Part shown: one piece after another, positions 7,168-15,340 of the stretch
How the letters are laid out: every line of letters begins with the position of its first letter
Numbering within the stretch: position 1 is the first letter of the stretch
Assembly (NCBI GenBank): GCA_964421815.1
Contig: CAYQYT010000022.1
Coordinates: 1 to 21,854 of the forward strand
Reading direction: 5' to 3'
Length of the DNA: 21,854 nucleotides
DNA from: DTU089 sp964421815
GTDB taxonomy: Bacteria > Bacillota > Clostridia > Oscillospirales > Acutalibacteraceae
Notes under the pieces: model-generated
Seen by the model: the letters and a program-made list of their open reading frames with translations, nothing else
Database searches by the model: none
Told to the model about the DNA's origin: nothing
Position numbers and translations under genes: made by a program

Positions 7168-9081
7168 TTATTCACATATTTCATAGATATTTTTATCTAA
7201 ATCGATAGTTACGGTTGTGCCGTCGGAATATATTGCCTTTTGGCGTCTGACAGAACCCATAAACTCATGTTTAATCATTTCTTTGTTATAAAGTTTTGCC
7301 TGTAAATCCGCAAGGGGTTTTACACGTTCAATCTCTTTTTTCAGTTCTTCGTCATTCAATATTTTTAAATCGGCGGTGCGGTTATCCGTACCGATTTTTT
7401 TCAATCCGCTGCCAAATGGACTGATATAGGGCATACCGCCGAACAAAGCACAGTATAAATCACCGTTATCACCCTTTGGGATTCCCCAGTTGTTAAACCA
7501 ATTCCAAGGCACCATAATACAATCGTGAAACACAAGATTACCCAGGGGAATCGGAATACCGACAGCCTGACCGTTTTCCTGCGGTCTGAGTGAGAAAGGT
7601 CCATGGTGAACAAGGGCAAGATGATTCAAAAGCTGCATACCCGGTTCTTCAGATGACATAATCATTCCCTTTGAATTGAGATAGTCGAAACATTCTCCAC
7701 GGTGTTTTATACTTTCTTCCCTTGTTATTCGGTGTTTCGGATTAAAACACTCGTCACCGTTCATAATTGAAAAAACATCCAAATAAGCGCCCTGAACATC
7801 AACATCGTGTTCTTCAAGTTCCGAATATGTTTTCTTAACAAATTCAAGAGCCTGGGAAGAACAAAGGAATGTATGCTCTCCTCCGTCCCAAATAGAACAA
7901 TAGGGATGAGTACCATCTATATTTTCAACTGCTTTGTCCATATCGAATACGGGAGAAGAATAGTAATAATCCCTATACTGATCGTGAAGTGCAAAGATAT
8001 ACCCTAAATCACGGCTAACCTTTGAGAACTCTCTGAAACCATCCCATCCCCCTGCCGATTCACAAGGAGGAAGAATATACGGATGATTATTGTCATAGCC
8101 ATCCTTACCCCAACCGTCCGTATGTATATACAATTTTTCAAGACCACATTCTTTAAGTTTTTTCAACTGTTCGGCTCGTTCATAAAAGGTTGCATACAGT
8201 ATTTCATTTGTTCCGTCTTTATCGTAGAACTGTGATTTTTCATTTATTTTTGAATAAATTTTATGATGCAAAACAGGACAACCGATAAGTTTTGCGATAT
8301 TTTCATTTTTCTTGATTTTGTCTTCGATAGTTACAAACTGTTTTGTTTCGATTAAGTAGTTACGATAATCCTTTGCAACGGTGTTATAATCCCCGTTTTC
8401 GTGAAATATAAACCGAATTTTCCGTTCGTATGAAAGGCGGCCGAGAGAGGACAACCAGTGAACAGAATTAACAAAGGATTTATGCCTACCGAATGAGGAA
8501 AACATACAGGCATCGAAAGGTGTTTCAACAATGGCGGTAAAAGTGTGACCGTCACACACCCTTCCCCAAAGGGGCATATAGCAATCTCCTGTATTTATTT
8601 TCCTTAAATAATGTGCATAACTATAAGTAGAAGTAAAATTTTCTTTGTAACTGTCGGGTAATAAAAAGCCCTGACGCATTGAATCAATGTGATAGGATTT
8701 ACTGCCCTTTTCTTTTGAATTAAAAGGCGCGGGGAAATATATTGCTTGAATGTCAAACCCTGTTTCATTTTCTGCTTTTAGAGAAAATGTTACGGAATCA
8801 TCCCCGGTTATTTCAGCAGTACAAATGAGAGCAAAAGGAAGTTTCTTCCCGAAAGCAATATAATTTTCATAGCGACAAACAACACGATTTTCACTTCTTT
8901 CAACCGTCTTTTTAAGGGCACTTGAAAGAAGTCTGTATGTACTGATATATTTCTTTCCGACTTTTTTTCTGATAATAATATAAGGCCGTCTGCCGTCGCT
9001 TACCCAGGAAAAGCCATTATGAATAATCTCGTAATCCCCTGTAATCTTGTTAAAAGACAGTTTAATGTTTTTGTTGTCCAT
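7168..9081 (-). CDS. Putative TIM-barrel glycoside hydrolase (DUF5696/GH101-like)
   Basis: A 637-residue protein with no signal peptide, so probably cytoplasmic. An N-terminal beta-rich region (about 1-250) is followed by a barrel-like catalytic region with carbohydrate-enzyme signatures: IHTDGWGKDGYDNNHP (319-334), FALHDQYRDYY (363-373), GAYLDVFS (431-438) whose Asp435 is a possible nucleophile, and MSSEEPG (475-481) with possible acid/base glutamates. The pattern suggests DUF5696 or GH101-like enzymes, but I am not certain of the family and the substrate is unknown. An in-frame TTG at 9108 would add nine residues, but AGAGG sits at proper distance before the ATG at 9081, so I use the ATG. 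Its promoter overlaps a 20-bp palindrome, suggesting regulated expression. Confidence 0.7.
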   Translation of the reverse strand: MDNKNIKLSFNKITGDYEIIHNGFSWVSDGRRPYIIIRKKVGKKYISTYRLLSSALKKTVERSENRVVCRYENYIAFGKKLPFALICTAEITGDDSVTFSLKAENETGFDIQAIYFPAPFNSKEKGSKSYHIDSMRQGFLLPDSYKENFTSTYSYAHYLRKINTGDCYMPLWGRVCDGHTFTAIVETPFDACMFSSFGRHKSFVNSVHWLSSLGRLSYERKIRFIFHENGDYNTVAKDYRNYLIETKQFVTIEDKIKKNENIAKLIGCPVLHHKIYSKINEKSQFYDKDGTNEILYATFYERAEQLKKLKECGLEKLYIHTDGWGKDGYDNNHPYILPPCESAGGWDGFREFSKVSRDLGYIFALHDQYRDYYYSSPVFDMDKAVENIDGTHPYCSIWDGGEHTFLCSSQALEFVKKTYSELEEHDVDVQGAYLDVFSIMNGDECFNPKHRITREESIKHRGECFDYLNSKGMIMSSEEPGMQLLNHLALVHHGPFSLRPQENGQAVGIPIPLGNLVFHDCIMVPWNWFNNWGIPKGDNGDLYCALFGGMPYISPFGSGLKKIGTDNRTADLKILNDEELKKEIERVKPLADLQAKLYNKEMIKHEFMGSVRRQKAIYSDGTTVTIDLDKNIYEICE

Positions 9082-9094
9082 ATTAAAACCTCTT

Positions 9095-9114
9095 ATTACT
9101 TTGTTCAAAGTAAT
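9095..9114. promoter_or_regulatory. 20-bp palindromic operator candidate
   Basis: ATTACTTTGTTCAAAGTAAT has 9-bp arms around a 2-bp centre. It begins at the edge of the -10 box and covers the predicted start of the glycoside-hydrolase-like transcript, where a repressor would block transcription. It could alternatively form a 5'-leader hairpin. No regulator gene is next to it. Confidence 0.5.
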
Positions 9115-9141
9115 TATAACTCATTTTACCTATAATAGCAA
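9113..9141 (-). promoter_or_regulatory. Promoter for the glycoside-hydrolase-like gene
   Basis: Minus-strand -35 TTGCTA (9141-9136) and a perfect -10 TATAAT (9118-9113), 17-bp spacing. The -35 matches four of six consensus bases, which fits a promoter that is weak or needs help. It sits between the ACT-gene terminator and the gene. Confidence 0.6.
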
Positions 9142-9151
9142 CGATAAAAAT

Positions 9152-9178
9152 AACTGACTCCGAAAAACGAAGTCAGTT
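9152..9178 (-). terminator. Terminator of the paaK-ACT unit
   Basis: Arms AACTGACT (9152-9159) and AGTCAGTT (9171-9178), extended by two pairs after one mismatch, around an A5 loop, followed on the minus strand by ATTTTTAT. It lies directly after the ACT-domain gene stop codon. Confidence 0.8.
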
Positions 9179-9191
9179 CTTTTATAATTCA

Positions 9192-9626
9192 TTAAAGTTT
9201 TTCAATATCTTCTGCGGTTATCATGTGAATCCCCTGTTCCACAAGGGCATTTTGAGCCGAAGTAATATCTTCAACCCTAAAAATCATATATGCGTGCTTT
9301 GTTTCTCTGTTGCCCATAAAAGCATACATATAGTCGATGTTTATTCCGTTATTTTCAAGTATGTTAAGAACCTTGTTAATTCCGCCGGGAACATCGGGAA
9401 TTTTAACACCTAACACATCCGTAAGAGAATGAATATAACCCGCGTCCTTTAAAACGGTTGTTGCTTTATAAAGGTCTTTAACAATAATACGAACAATACC
9501 GAAATCACCGGTTTCAGCAAGAGAAAGTGCTCTCATATCAATACTGTTTTCCGCAAGAATACCGGTCATTTCACTCATTGCACCGGGTTTATTTTCCACA
9601 AATACAGATATTTGTTTAATACTCAT
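9192..9626 (-). CDS. Tandem ACT-domain protein
   Basis: A 144-residue protein of two ACT domains (about 4-70 and 72-142), small ligand-binding folds that usually sense amino acids. The first has the typical loop VENKPGAMSEMTGILAENSID, the second DVPGGINKVLNILENNGINIDYMYAF. It has no catalytic domain. It follows paaK by 18 nt. A paaK homologue followed by an ACT-domain gene is a recurrent clostridial and archaeal pairing, and the protein probably modulates or accompanies aryl-acid metabolism. An upstream TTG at 9635 is open, but AGGAGA is at the right distance for the ATG at 9626, which I use. Confidence 0.88.
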   Translation of the reverse strand: MSIKQISVFVENKPGAMSEMTGILAENSIDMRALSLAETGDFGIVRIIVKDLYKATTVLKDAGYIHSLTDVLGVKIPDVPGGINKVLNILENNGINIDYMYAFMGNRETKHAYMIFRVEDITSAQNALVEQGIHMITAEDIEKL

Positions 9627-9644
9627 ATACAACAATCTCCTATC

Positions 9645-10946
9645 TTATATTTTTCTCTTATCAATTACACGAACAGCCTTGCCCTCACTGCGAACAATGG
9701 ACTTTGGTGCAACAAGAGTAACCTTTGCAGTAATTCCCAACATTGAACGCATACCGTCAACAAGGTCTTTCTGTCTGCGGTCGATTTCACCCATATTGTC
9801 CGTGAACATCTCGGGAGTCATTTCAACGTGAACATCAAGTGTATCCGTATTATTAACACGGTCAACAATGATTTGATAGTTAGCAGGATAACCCTTGTTA
9901 AGAAGTACGGTTTCAATCTGTGACGGGAAAACGTTAACGCCTCTGATAATCAACATATCGTCGCTTCTGCCCATGGGTTTGCACATTTTAATAAATGTAC
10001 GACCACAGGAACATTTTTCTCTTTTAAGAACGCAAATATCTTTTGTTCGGTAACGAAGAAGCGGAAATGCTTCCTTAGTAATTGAAGTAAATACCAATTC
10101 ACCCTTGGCGCCCTCGGGAAGAACTTCACCGGTATCGGGGTCGATAATCTCAGCAATGAAATGGTCCTCATTTATGTGCATACCGCTCTGAGCAGAACAT
10201 TCAAAAGAAACACCGGGACCTGAAAGTTCCGTAAGTCCGTAAATGTCATAGGCTTTGATACCGAGAGTTTTCTCAATATCGCGGCGCATTTCCTCGCTCC
10301 AAGCCTCCGCACCGAAAATACCCGCTTTTAACGGAATCTGATCGGGTGTGAGCCCCATTTCTTTCATGGATTCACCGAGGTATGCCGCATATGAGGGTGT
10401 GCAACAGAGAATGGTGGCACTTAAATCCTTTATAAACATAATTTGTCTTTCAGTATTGCCCGAAGATGTGGGGATGGTAAGACAACCAACCTTATGGCTA
10501 CCGCCGTTAAGACCCGGGCCACCTGTAAAAAGTCCGTAACCGTAGGAAACCTGGCAAACATCCTCATTCGTGCCACCCACAGCGGTAATTGCGCGAGCGC
10601 AACAATCTTCCCACAAATCAATGTCGTGCTGAGTATAGAAAGCAACAACACGTTTACCGGTTGTTCCGGAAGTTGACTGAATTCTCACACATTCTGAAAG
10701 GGGTTTTGCCAAAAGTCCGTAAGGATAACACTCACGCAAATCATCTTTAGTTACAAAAGGCAATTTATGTAAATCTTCAGTACCCTTTATATCATCGGGA
10801 GTAACACCGGCTTTTTCCATTTTTGCACGATAATAAGGAACATTGTCCCACACATGTTTAACCTGTTTTACAAGTCTTTCGTCCTGCCATGCCTTGATTT
10901 GTTCAGGACTTGCGGTTTCAATTTCCGGTTGATAGTAACGTTCCAT
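9645..10946 (-). CDS. paaK: Phenylacetate-CoA ligase-like aryl-CoA synthetase
   Basis: A 433-residue adenylate-forming enzyme that activates phenylacetate or a similar aryl acid with ATP and CoA. Motifs: the ATP-binding loop STSGTTGK (91-98), FGAEAWSEEMR (211-221), YGLTE (236-240), and the C-terminal hinge/lid with RGVNVFPSQIE; a Cys-containing CVLKREKCSCG segment lies before the hinge. The ATG at 10946 has GGAGG four to five bases upstream; an upstream extension of 18 residues is open but has no such site and overlaps the promoter. It forms a unit with the ACT gene. The indolepyruvate oxidoreductase genes often seen with this pair are not in the window. Substrate is inferred from family only. 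Confidence 0.92.
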   Translation of the reverse strand: MERYYQPEIETASPEQIKAWQDERLVKQVKHVWDNVPYYRAKMEKAGVTPDDIKGTEDLHKLPFVTKDDLRECYPYGLLAKPLSECVRIQSTSGTTGKRVVAFYTQHDIDLWEDCCARAITAVGGTNEDVCQVSYGYGLFTGGPGLNGGSHKVGCLTIPTSSGNTERQIMFIKDLSATILCCTPSYAAYLGESMKEMGLTPDQIPLKAGIFGAEAWSEEMRRDIEKTLGIKAYDIYGLTELSGPGVSFECSAQSGMHINEDHFIAEIIDPDTGEVLPEGAKGELVFTSITKEAFPLLRYRTKDICVLKREKCSCGRTFIKMCKPMGRSDDMLIIRGVNVFPSQIETVLLNKGYPANYQIIVDRVNNTDTLDVHVEMTPEMFTDNMGEIDRRQKDLVDGMRSMLGITAKVTLVAPKSIVRSEGKAVRVIDKRKI

Positions 10947-10998
10947 AATGACCTCCAACATCTTTATTATTTCATACAAGTATGTATAAATTATAAAC

Positions 10999-11028
10999 AT
11001 TATAAATTGACAGATTGTGATTTGTCAA
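10999..11028 (-). promoter_or_regulatory. Promoter for paaK with overlapping inverted repeat
   Basis: Minus-strand perfect -35 TTGACA (11028-11023) and perfect -10 TATAAT (11004-10999) with an 18-bp spacer. An inverted repeat, ATTGACA (11006-11012) and TGTCAAT (11023-11029) with 10 bp between, overlaps the -35 and spacer and could be an operator; one of its arms necessarily contains the -35 box. A second small repeat, CATAC-AA-GTATG (10973-10984), lies in the leader. Confidence 0.7.
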
Positions 11029-11048
11029 TAATAGTGCAACCAATATAC

Positions 11049-11498
11049 TTATTTACCTTTTAACTTTTTAGCAACTGCATTGCAACTTACTCTCAAGAGT
11101 GTGGAAGCAATTATTCCTCCGCCGATTGCAATTCCAACAGTTAACGTAATCATAAAGTACTCGAGAGCCGCTTCTCTGTTTTCGGAAAGCAGATTACTCA
11201 TTGCGTAGTAAAGGGTGCCCCCGGGAACAAGGGCAATGCATCCCGGAAGAATAAATACGGTTGCAGGGGCCTTGCAAATTCTTGCAAACAATTCCGCAAA
11301 TGAAGAAGCCACAAATACGGCTAAAAGATTCGGCAAAAAATCCCCCGTAAAAAGCGAACCGAACGCAAAATAGCAAATACAGGCAAGAAGTCCGTCAAAT
11401 GTAGCAAAAGCCCAATGTAACGGCTTCAAACGAAAAAGAATGGCAAATCCCAAGGTACTGATAGTACCCGCGGCAATTTTAATTAAAATATCTTCCAC
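11049..11498 (-). CDS. Threonine/serine exporter, C-terminal half (ThrE_2-like)
   Basis: A 149-residue membrane protein with about four to five hydrophobic helices, matching the small partner of split ThrE transporters (PF12821). Together with the upstream partner it would form a threonine/serine exporter, equivalent to the fused ThrE of actinobacteria. Recognisable is the FILPGCIALVPGGTLYYAM segment in mid-protein. It starts with GTG at 11498, with AAGGTG at six bases, and overlaps the end of its partner by 20 bp, a sign of tight coupling. No hairpin terminator is visible after it, only the paaK promoter. Confidence 0.88.
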   Translation of the reverse strand: MEDILIKIAAGTISTLGFAILFRLKPLHWAFATFDGLLACICYFAFGSLFTGDFLPNLLAVFVASSFAELFARICKAPATVFILPGCIALVPGGTLYYAMSNLLSENREAALEYFMITLTVGIAIGGGIIASTLLRVSCNAVAKKLKGK

Positions 11499-12339
11499 TT
11501 AAAACACCTTCTTGCAGAATATAGTCAAAAAACATAATGGCAACAATAAATCCGAAAGCAATCATAACTGCTGTTAAAACCGCCTGAACTAACTGAATAA
11601 TTCCCGAAACGGTGTCACCGAACAGCAAATCACGAACCGCATTACCGAATGCCAATCCCGGTATCAATAACATTATTGTACCAATCATTACCATATCTAT
11701 ATTCTGCCCTATTCCGAAGTGAACAAGTATAAGACCGCACATTGCTCCCACAAATGACTGAGCAATGGTATAGAGCATTTTATTTAATAAGTTAACCTTA
11801 TGTCTGTTCATTACCGAAACAAAGAATCCGGCAATTGCCGCTGCAAGAGCATCCCACAAATTACCGCCGAAAAAAACTGCAAAGCCGCCTGCGGCAATTA
11901 CACCACCCAATATTGATAAATATTTGGGAAAGGGCTTGTTGTGCAAAGCGTTGTGAATCTTTTCATCAACATCTTCCAAGGCAATAACGCCGTCACAAAT
12001 ATCTCTTGAAAGCTTGTTCATCTCATCAAGTTTATACATATTATTAGATGTTTTGTATATACGCCTTACCTGTGAAGCCGTTGAGCCGTCGGGGAAACGC
12101 ACACCTGCAACAACTAATGACGGGAGTGCAAAAACATCCGTATGTATTGCTCCGTGTGCCGTGCATATTCTTTCAACAGTATCTTCAATTCTGTGAGATT
12201 CGCCGCCGCACCTCAAAATATTTTCACCTATATCAAGCGCTTTACCCAACACATAATCGGCAGTATAAATTGATTTGTTAGCATTATCAACAGTTGCCGT
12301 TTCAGTTTGCTTTATTTTTACTTTCTTTTTCCTCAACAT
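11479..12339 (-). CDS. Threonine/serine exporter, N-terminal half (ThrE-like)
   Basis: A 286-residue protein with a soluble N-terminal domain (about 25-135) and five or so membrane helices after it (PF06738 type). The family marks are GGESHRIE (45-52), conserved in the cytosolic domain, and the IPGLAFGNAVRDLLFGDTVSG loop (227-246). In Gram-positive anaerobes this half and a small second membrane protein are separate genes, as here. The start ATG at 12339 follows AGGGG and lies 3 nt after the ruvX stop, so ruvX, this gene and its partner are probably one transcript. Substrate is inferred from family. Confidence 0.9.
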   Translation of the reverse strand: MLRKKKVKIKQTETATVDNANKSIYTADYVLGKALDIGENILRCGGESHRIEDTVERICTAHGAIHTDVFALPSLVVAGVRFPDGSTASQVRRIYKTSNNMYKLDEMNKLSRDICDGVIALEDVDEKIHNALHNKPFPKYLSILGGVIAAGGFAVFFGGNLWDALAAAIAGFFVSVMNRHKVNLLNKMLYTIAQSFVGAMCGLILVHFGIGQNIDMVMIGTIMLLIPGLAFGNAVRDLLFGDTVSGIIQLVQAVLTAVMIAFGFIVAIMFFDYILQEGVLSGRYFN

Positions 12340-12342
12340 AGG

Positions 12343-12768
12343 TCAACCCCTATTTAAATTCTTTCTTGAATCTATGTAGTCCTGTAAAATAATGTCGGCG
12401 GCAACTGCATCAACAATGTTTTTTCGTTTTTTCCCTCTCACATTATTATCACTTAAAATTTTGTGAGCAGAAACTGTGGTGAGACGCTCATCCCAAAAAA
12501 AAATAGGAAGATTTGTAATTCTCTTAATTACTTCTCCCAGTTCTTCACAGGCGTCCGCACGAAAGCCCTTTGAACCGTCCATATTTTTCGGTAAGCCTAT
12601 AACAATTTGCTCTGCGTTTCTTTCTGTGGCGATGTCAACTATTTTTTGGGCTAAAACTTGTTGGTTCCACTCGGTTATAACACACACCGGTGAAGCGAAC
12701 ATTTCAAGTTTATCGCAAATGGCAATTCCCGTTCTTTTATCTCCGTAATCAACTGACAAAATTATCAT
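12343..12768 (-). CDS. ruvX: RuvX/YqgF putative Holliday junction resolvase or pre-16S rRNA nuclease
   Basis: A 141-residue RNase H-fold nuclease. The signature runs DYGDKRTGIA (near the N-terminus), IGLPKNMDG (mid), WDERLTT, and VDAVAADIILQDY at the end, carrying the acidic catalytic residues. The family is known as YqgF; it processes the 5' end of 16S rRNA in E. coli and was first proposed as a Holliday junction resolvase. The ATG at 12768 has GGAG six bases upstream; a TTG four codons earlier is open but overlaps the ribosome site. The PBP terminator hairpin ends only a few bases before that site, so ruvX is expressed by readthrough or an unseen promoter. Confidence 0.95.
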   Translation of the reverse strand: MIILSVDYGDKRTGIAICDKLEMFASPVCVITEWNQQVLAQKIVDIATERNAEQIVIGLPKNMDGSKGFRADACEELGEVIKRITNLPIFFWDERLTTVSAHKILSDNNVRGKKRKNIVDAVAADIILQDYIDSRKNLNRG

Positions 12769-12784
12769 AATATACTCCAAAAAT

Positions 12785-12807
12785 GGCTGATAGAAAAACT
12801 ATCAGCC
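12785..12807 (-). terminator. Terminator after the PBP gene, directly upstream of ruvX
   Basis: Perfect 9-bp stem, GGCTGATAG (12785-12793) and CTATCAGCC (12799-12807), with an A5 loop and a T5 run on the minus strand (12783-12779). The T run abuts the ruvX GGAG ribosome site (12778-12775), so it may act as an attenuator between the two genes. Confidence 0.8.
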
Positions 12808-12815
12808 GATTTTAT

Positions 12816-15275
12816 TTAGTTTGCACCGGAATTCGACTCATCAACACTTGCCGAAGTTGTACCTGCCGCCTCGGTAGCCGTGGGAGGTATCGCAGTTGTA
12901 CCGGAAGTTTTAGTTGTATTGGGTGATGTGGTATTTGCTGCTGTTGTTGCTTTTGTCGTTGTCTTTTTATTATTCTTCTTATCGTTTTTCTTTGTGGTTG
13001 TTTCAGTTGCAGAAGGTGCTGTAATTTCATCGGGAATTTCTGAACCGATTGCGTGTATCATAGCACAATTCTTACATTTTGACGGAATGTTAGAAGACTT
13101 ATAATAACCTGTGGCAGTAGAAGTACAACCTGCGGATGCAATATCACCGGATATTTTACAATAGGTTCTTGCAACAACACCGCTGGCACTGGGATAGGAC
13201 ATAGAATCCAAATCCTCATGAATATCATTCATAATAGCCTTGAATATTTTACCTGCGGGGTTACCCGATGTATTTGTAATGGCTCTCGGTTCATCGTAAC
13301 CATACCATACAGCTGCAACATAATAAGGTGTTCCGCCAACAAACCAACGGTCCTTATCATCGGTAGTTGTACCGGTCTTTGCAAATGTTTCAAAACCGTC
13401 AACACCGTATCCGCCACCGGTACCGCCATATACAACACTTCTTAAAAGTTGTCTCATAACACCTGCGGTACTTTCGGAAACAACCTGTTCACCCTCACTG
13501 TTGCCGGATTTGAGCAATGTTTCCGTGCCATCATTATTTGTAACCTTATAATAGCAGTATGGCTCAAAATAATAACCGTTGTTACCGAAAATGGCAAAAG
13601 CCGCTGTCATTTCAAGTGTTGTTATACCACGGCTCGTACCGCCAACACAAAGAGAAGAGAAGTTACCGTCATAAGCGGGATCGTCTTCATCCGTTACAAA
13701 TGTGGAAATTTTAAGGTCATCCACAAGGAAATCAAGACTTGTACCAATTCCGATTTTTCTCATTAACTGTGCGGGTACTGTATTCAAGGACTGAGCAAGA
13801 GCCGATTGTACAGTTACAAAACTTGTGGCAGAACCGTGTGAACCGCCGTAGTTAACAGGCCATCTTGATGAGCCAAGTTTAATGCCGTAGTTTTGCACCT
13901 TTGTTGACCATGTACAAACATTATTTTCAATGGCGGGTGTGTAAACGGAAATGGGTTTAATCGATGAACCGGGCTGACGGGGCGAATCCGTTGCACGGTT
14001 GAGTCCGCGAAATGTTGTTTTTTCACCGGCACCGCCAACCATTGCCACAACCCTACCGCTGTAATCCATTATTGTAATTGAAGACTGAACGGCGGGTTTT
14101 TCTTTAGTGTCAGTTTCTTCGGGGAAAGTAATTCTGTTTACATAAACATTTTCCGCCGCTTTCTGTGCGTCTAAATCAATAGCGGTGTAAATGCGAAGAC
14201 CACCGAAAAAGACTTTTCTCCAAGCCTCATTATAAGTTAAATCATATTCTTCCTGAAGGTCTTCTATAACACTGTCGATTACATATTCAACATAATAAGA
14301 CGACATTTCAGAATCGGTTTTATCAGTGTATTTTACATCATCCTCCGTGTAGTCTTTGTCGTCGTCATCATTTTCTTTTGTGACCTGACTTCCCTTGTAA
14401 TTTTCGCTGTTTGTAAAAACAAGTTCATAATCCAATGCTTCGTCATACTCTTCTTGGGTAATGCTACCCTCGTTTAACATACAACTAAGGCAATACCTCT
14501 GCCTACCTACATTTCCTTCTTCATCCTTATCAATTAAAGCGGAAAGACCATCTTCAGTTAAGGGGTCAAAGGTTGCGGGTGCTTTAGTAATTGACGCAAT
14601 AACAGCACATTCCGCCGCATTCAAATCCTCAACATTTTTACCGAAATATTTTTCAGCGGCAGTTTTTATGCCGTAACATCCGTTACCGAGATAAACTGTA
14701 TTAAGGTAGAATTCCATTATTGTTTTTTTGGAATAATGACGCTCAACATTCAAAGCGTTAAGTATTTCATAGAATTTACGTGATACGGTTCTGCCGTCTT
14801 CCTTTGTTAAATTCTTAATTAACTGCTGTGTAATAGTTGACGCTCCGCGTTCAAAACCTGTGGAAATAACACCGAAAATCGTGCCGTACCAGTCCACACC
14901 CTTATGTTCCATAAAGCGCTTGTCTTCAAGGTCACGGAAGGCATCAATCATATCTTGGGGAATGTCTTTATAGTCAATCCAAACACGGTTTTGGGCACCG
15001 TGAAGTCTTAACAACTCAACAAGTTGCTTATTGGAATCATAACCATAAATGATGCTGGTCTGCTCCTGATTTGCCTTGTACTCCTCAAGGTCAATTTTCT
15101 TCTCCCCTGTTACATACTCGTTGGCAAATTTGTAAACGTAGGTACAAGCAACCGTACCGCAGATAATACAAATTGCGGCAATTATTGAAACAACGTATAA
15201 AACCTTTTTCAGTTTAGGGTGTTGTTTCTTGGTTTTCTTTCGTTTACTTGAACCTTGCGGTTTCTTAAAAGCCAT
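12816..15275 (-). CDS. Class A penicillin-binding protein (PBP1A-type peptidoglycan synthase)
   Basis: An 819-residue bifunctional enzyme that polymerises lipid II and cross-links peptidoglycan at the outer membrane face. Order: Lys-rich cytoplasmic start, one transmembrane anchor (about 25-47), a GT51 glycosyltransferase (about 75-260) with the EDKRFMEHKG motif (catalytic Glu117), RGASTITQQL and IMEFYLNTVYLG, then a transpeptidase with the SSIK box (437-440), SLN (496-498) and KTG (633-635). All catalytic motifs are intact. After the domain, cysteines at 706, 717, 734 and 737 and a long Thr/Lys/Ala-rich disordered tail (about 755-810) follow, probably spanning the wall. The ATG at 15275 has a strong AAGGAGG. 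Confidence 0.97.
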   Translation of the reverse strand: MAFKKPQGSSKRKKTKKQHPKLKKVLYVVSIIAAICIICGTVACTYVYKFANEYVTGEKKIDLEEYKANQEQTSIIYGYDSNKQLVELLRLHGAQNRVWIDYKDIPQDMIDAFRDLEDKRFMEHKGVDWYGTIFGVISTGFERGASTITQQLIKNLTKEDGRTVSRKFYEILNALNVERHYSKKTIMEFYLNTVYLGNGCYGIKTAAEKYFGKNVEDLNAAECAVIASITKAPATFDPLTEDGLSALIDKDEEGNVGRQRYCLSCMLNEGSITQEEYDEALDYELVFTNSENYKGSQVTKENDDDDKDYTEDDVKYTDKTDSEMSSYYVEYVIDSVIEDLQEEYDLTYNEAWRKVFFGGLRIYTAIDLDAQKAAENVYVNRITFPEETDTKEKPAVQSSITIMDYSGRVVAMVGGAGEKTTFRGLNRATDSPRQPGSSIKPISVYTPAIENNVCTWSTKVQNYGIKLGSSRWPVNYGGSHGSATSFVTVQSALAQSLNTVPAQLMRKIGIGTSLDFLVDDLKISTFVTDEDDPAYDGNFSSLCVGGTSRGITTLEMTAAFAIFGNNGYYFEPYCYYKVTNNDGTETLLKSGNSEGEQVVSESTAGVMRQLLRSVVYGGTGGGYGVDGFETFAKTGTTTDDKDRWFVGGTPYYVAAVWYGYDEPRAITNTSGNPAGKIFKAIMNDIHEDLDSMSYPSASGVVARTYCKISGDIASAGCTSTATGYYKSSNIPSKCKNCAMIHAIGSEIPDEITAPSATETTTKKNDKKNNKKTTTKATTAANTTSPNTTKTSGTTAIPPTATEAAGTTSASVDESNSGAN

Positions 15276-15311
15276 AAAGGAAACCTCCTTACAGGAATCA
15301 ATGACTAAAGA

Positions 15312-15340
15312 ATTATAACATATATTTTTAAAAATGTTTA
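15312..15340 (-). promoter_or_regulatory. Promoter candidate for the PBP gene
   Basis: Minus-strand -35 TAAACA (15340-15335), which matches four of six consensus bases, and a perfect -10 TATAAT (15317-15312), 17-bp spacing. The leader would be about 35 nt. This is the only candidate found in the roughly 200-bp AT-rich gap at 15276-15481; no other structure stands out there. Confidence 0.5.

Noticed and set aside
9082..9108. Nine-residue N-terminal extension of the glycoside-hydrolase-like protein from TTG
   Set aside because: The AGAGG ribosome site is inside this extension and at proper distance from the ATG at 9081; the extension also overlaps the palindrome at the transcript start.
10947..11000. 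18-residue N-terminal extension of PaaK
   Set aside because: No ribosome site; it begins at the -10 box of the promoter, while GGAGG precedes the ATG at 10946.
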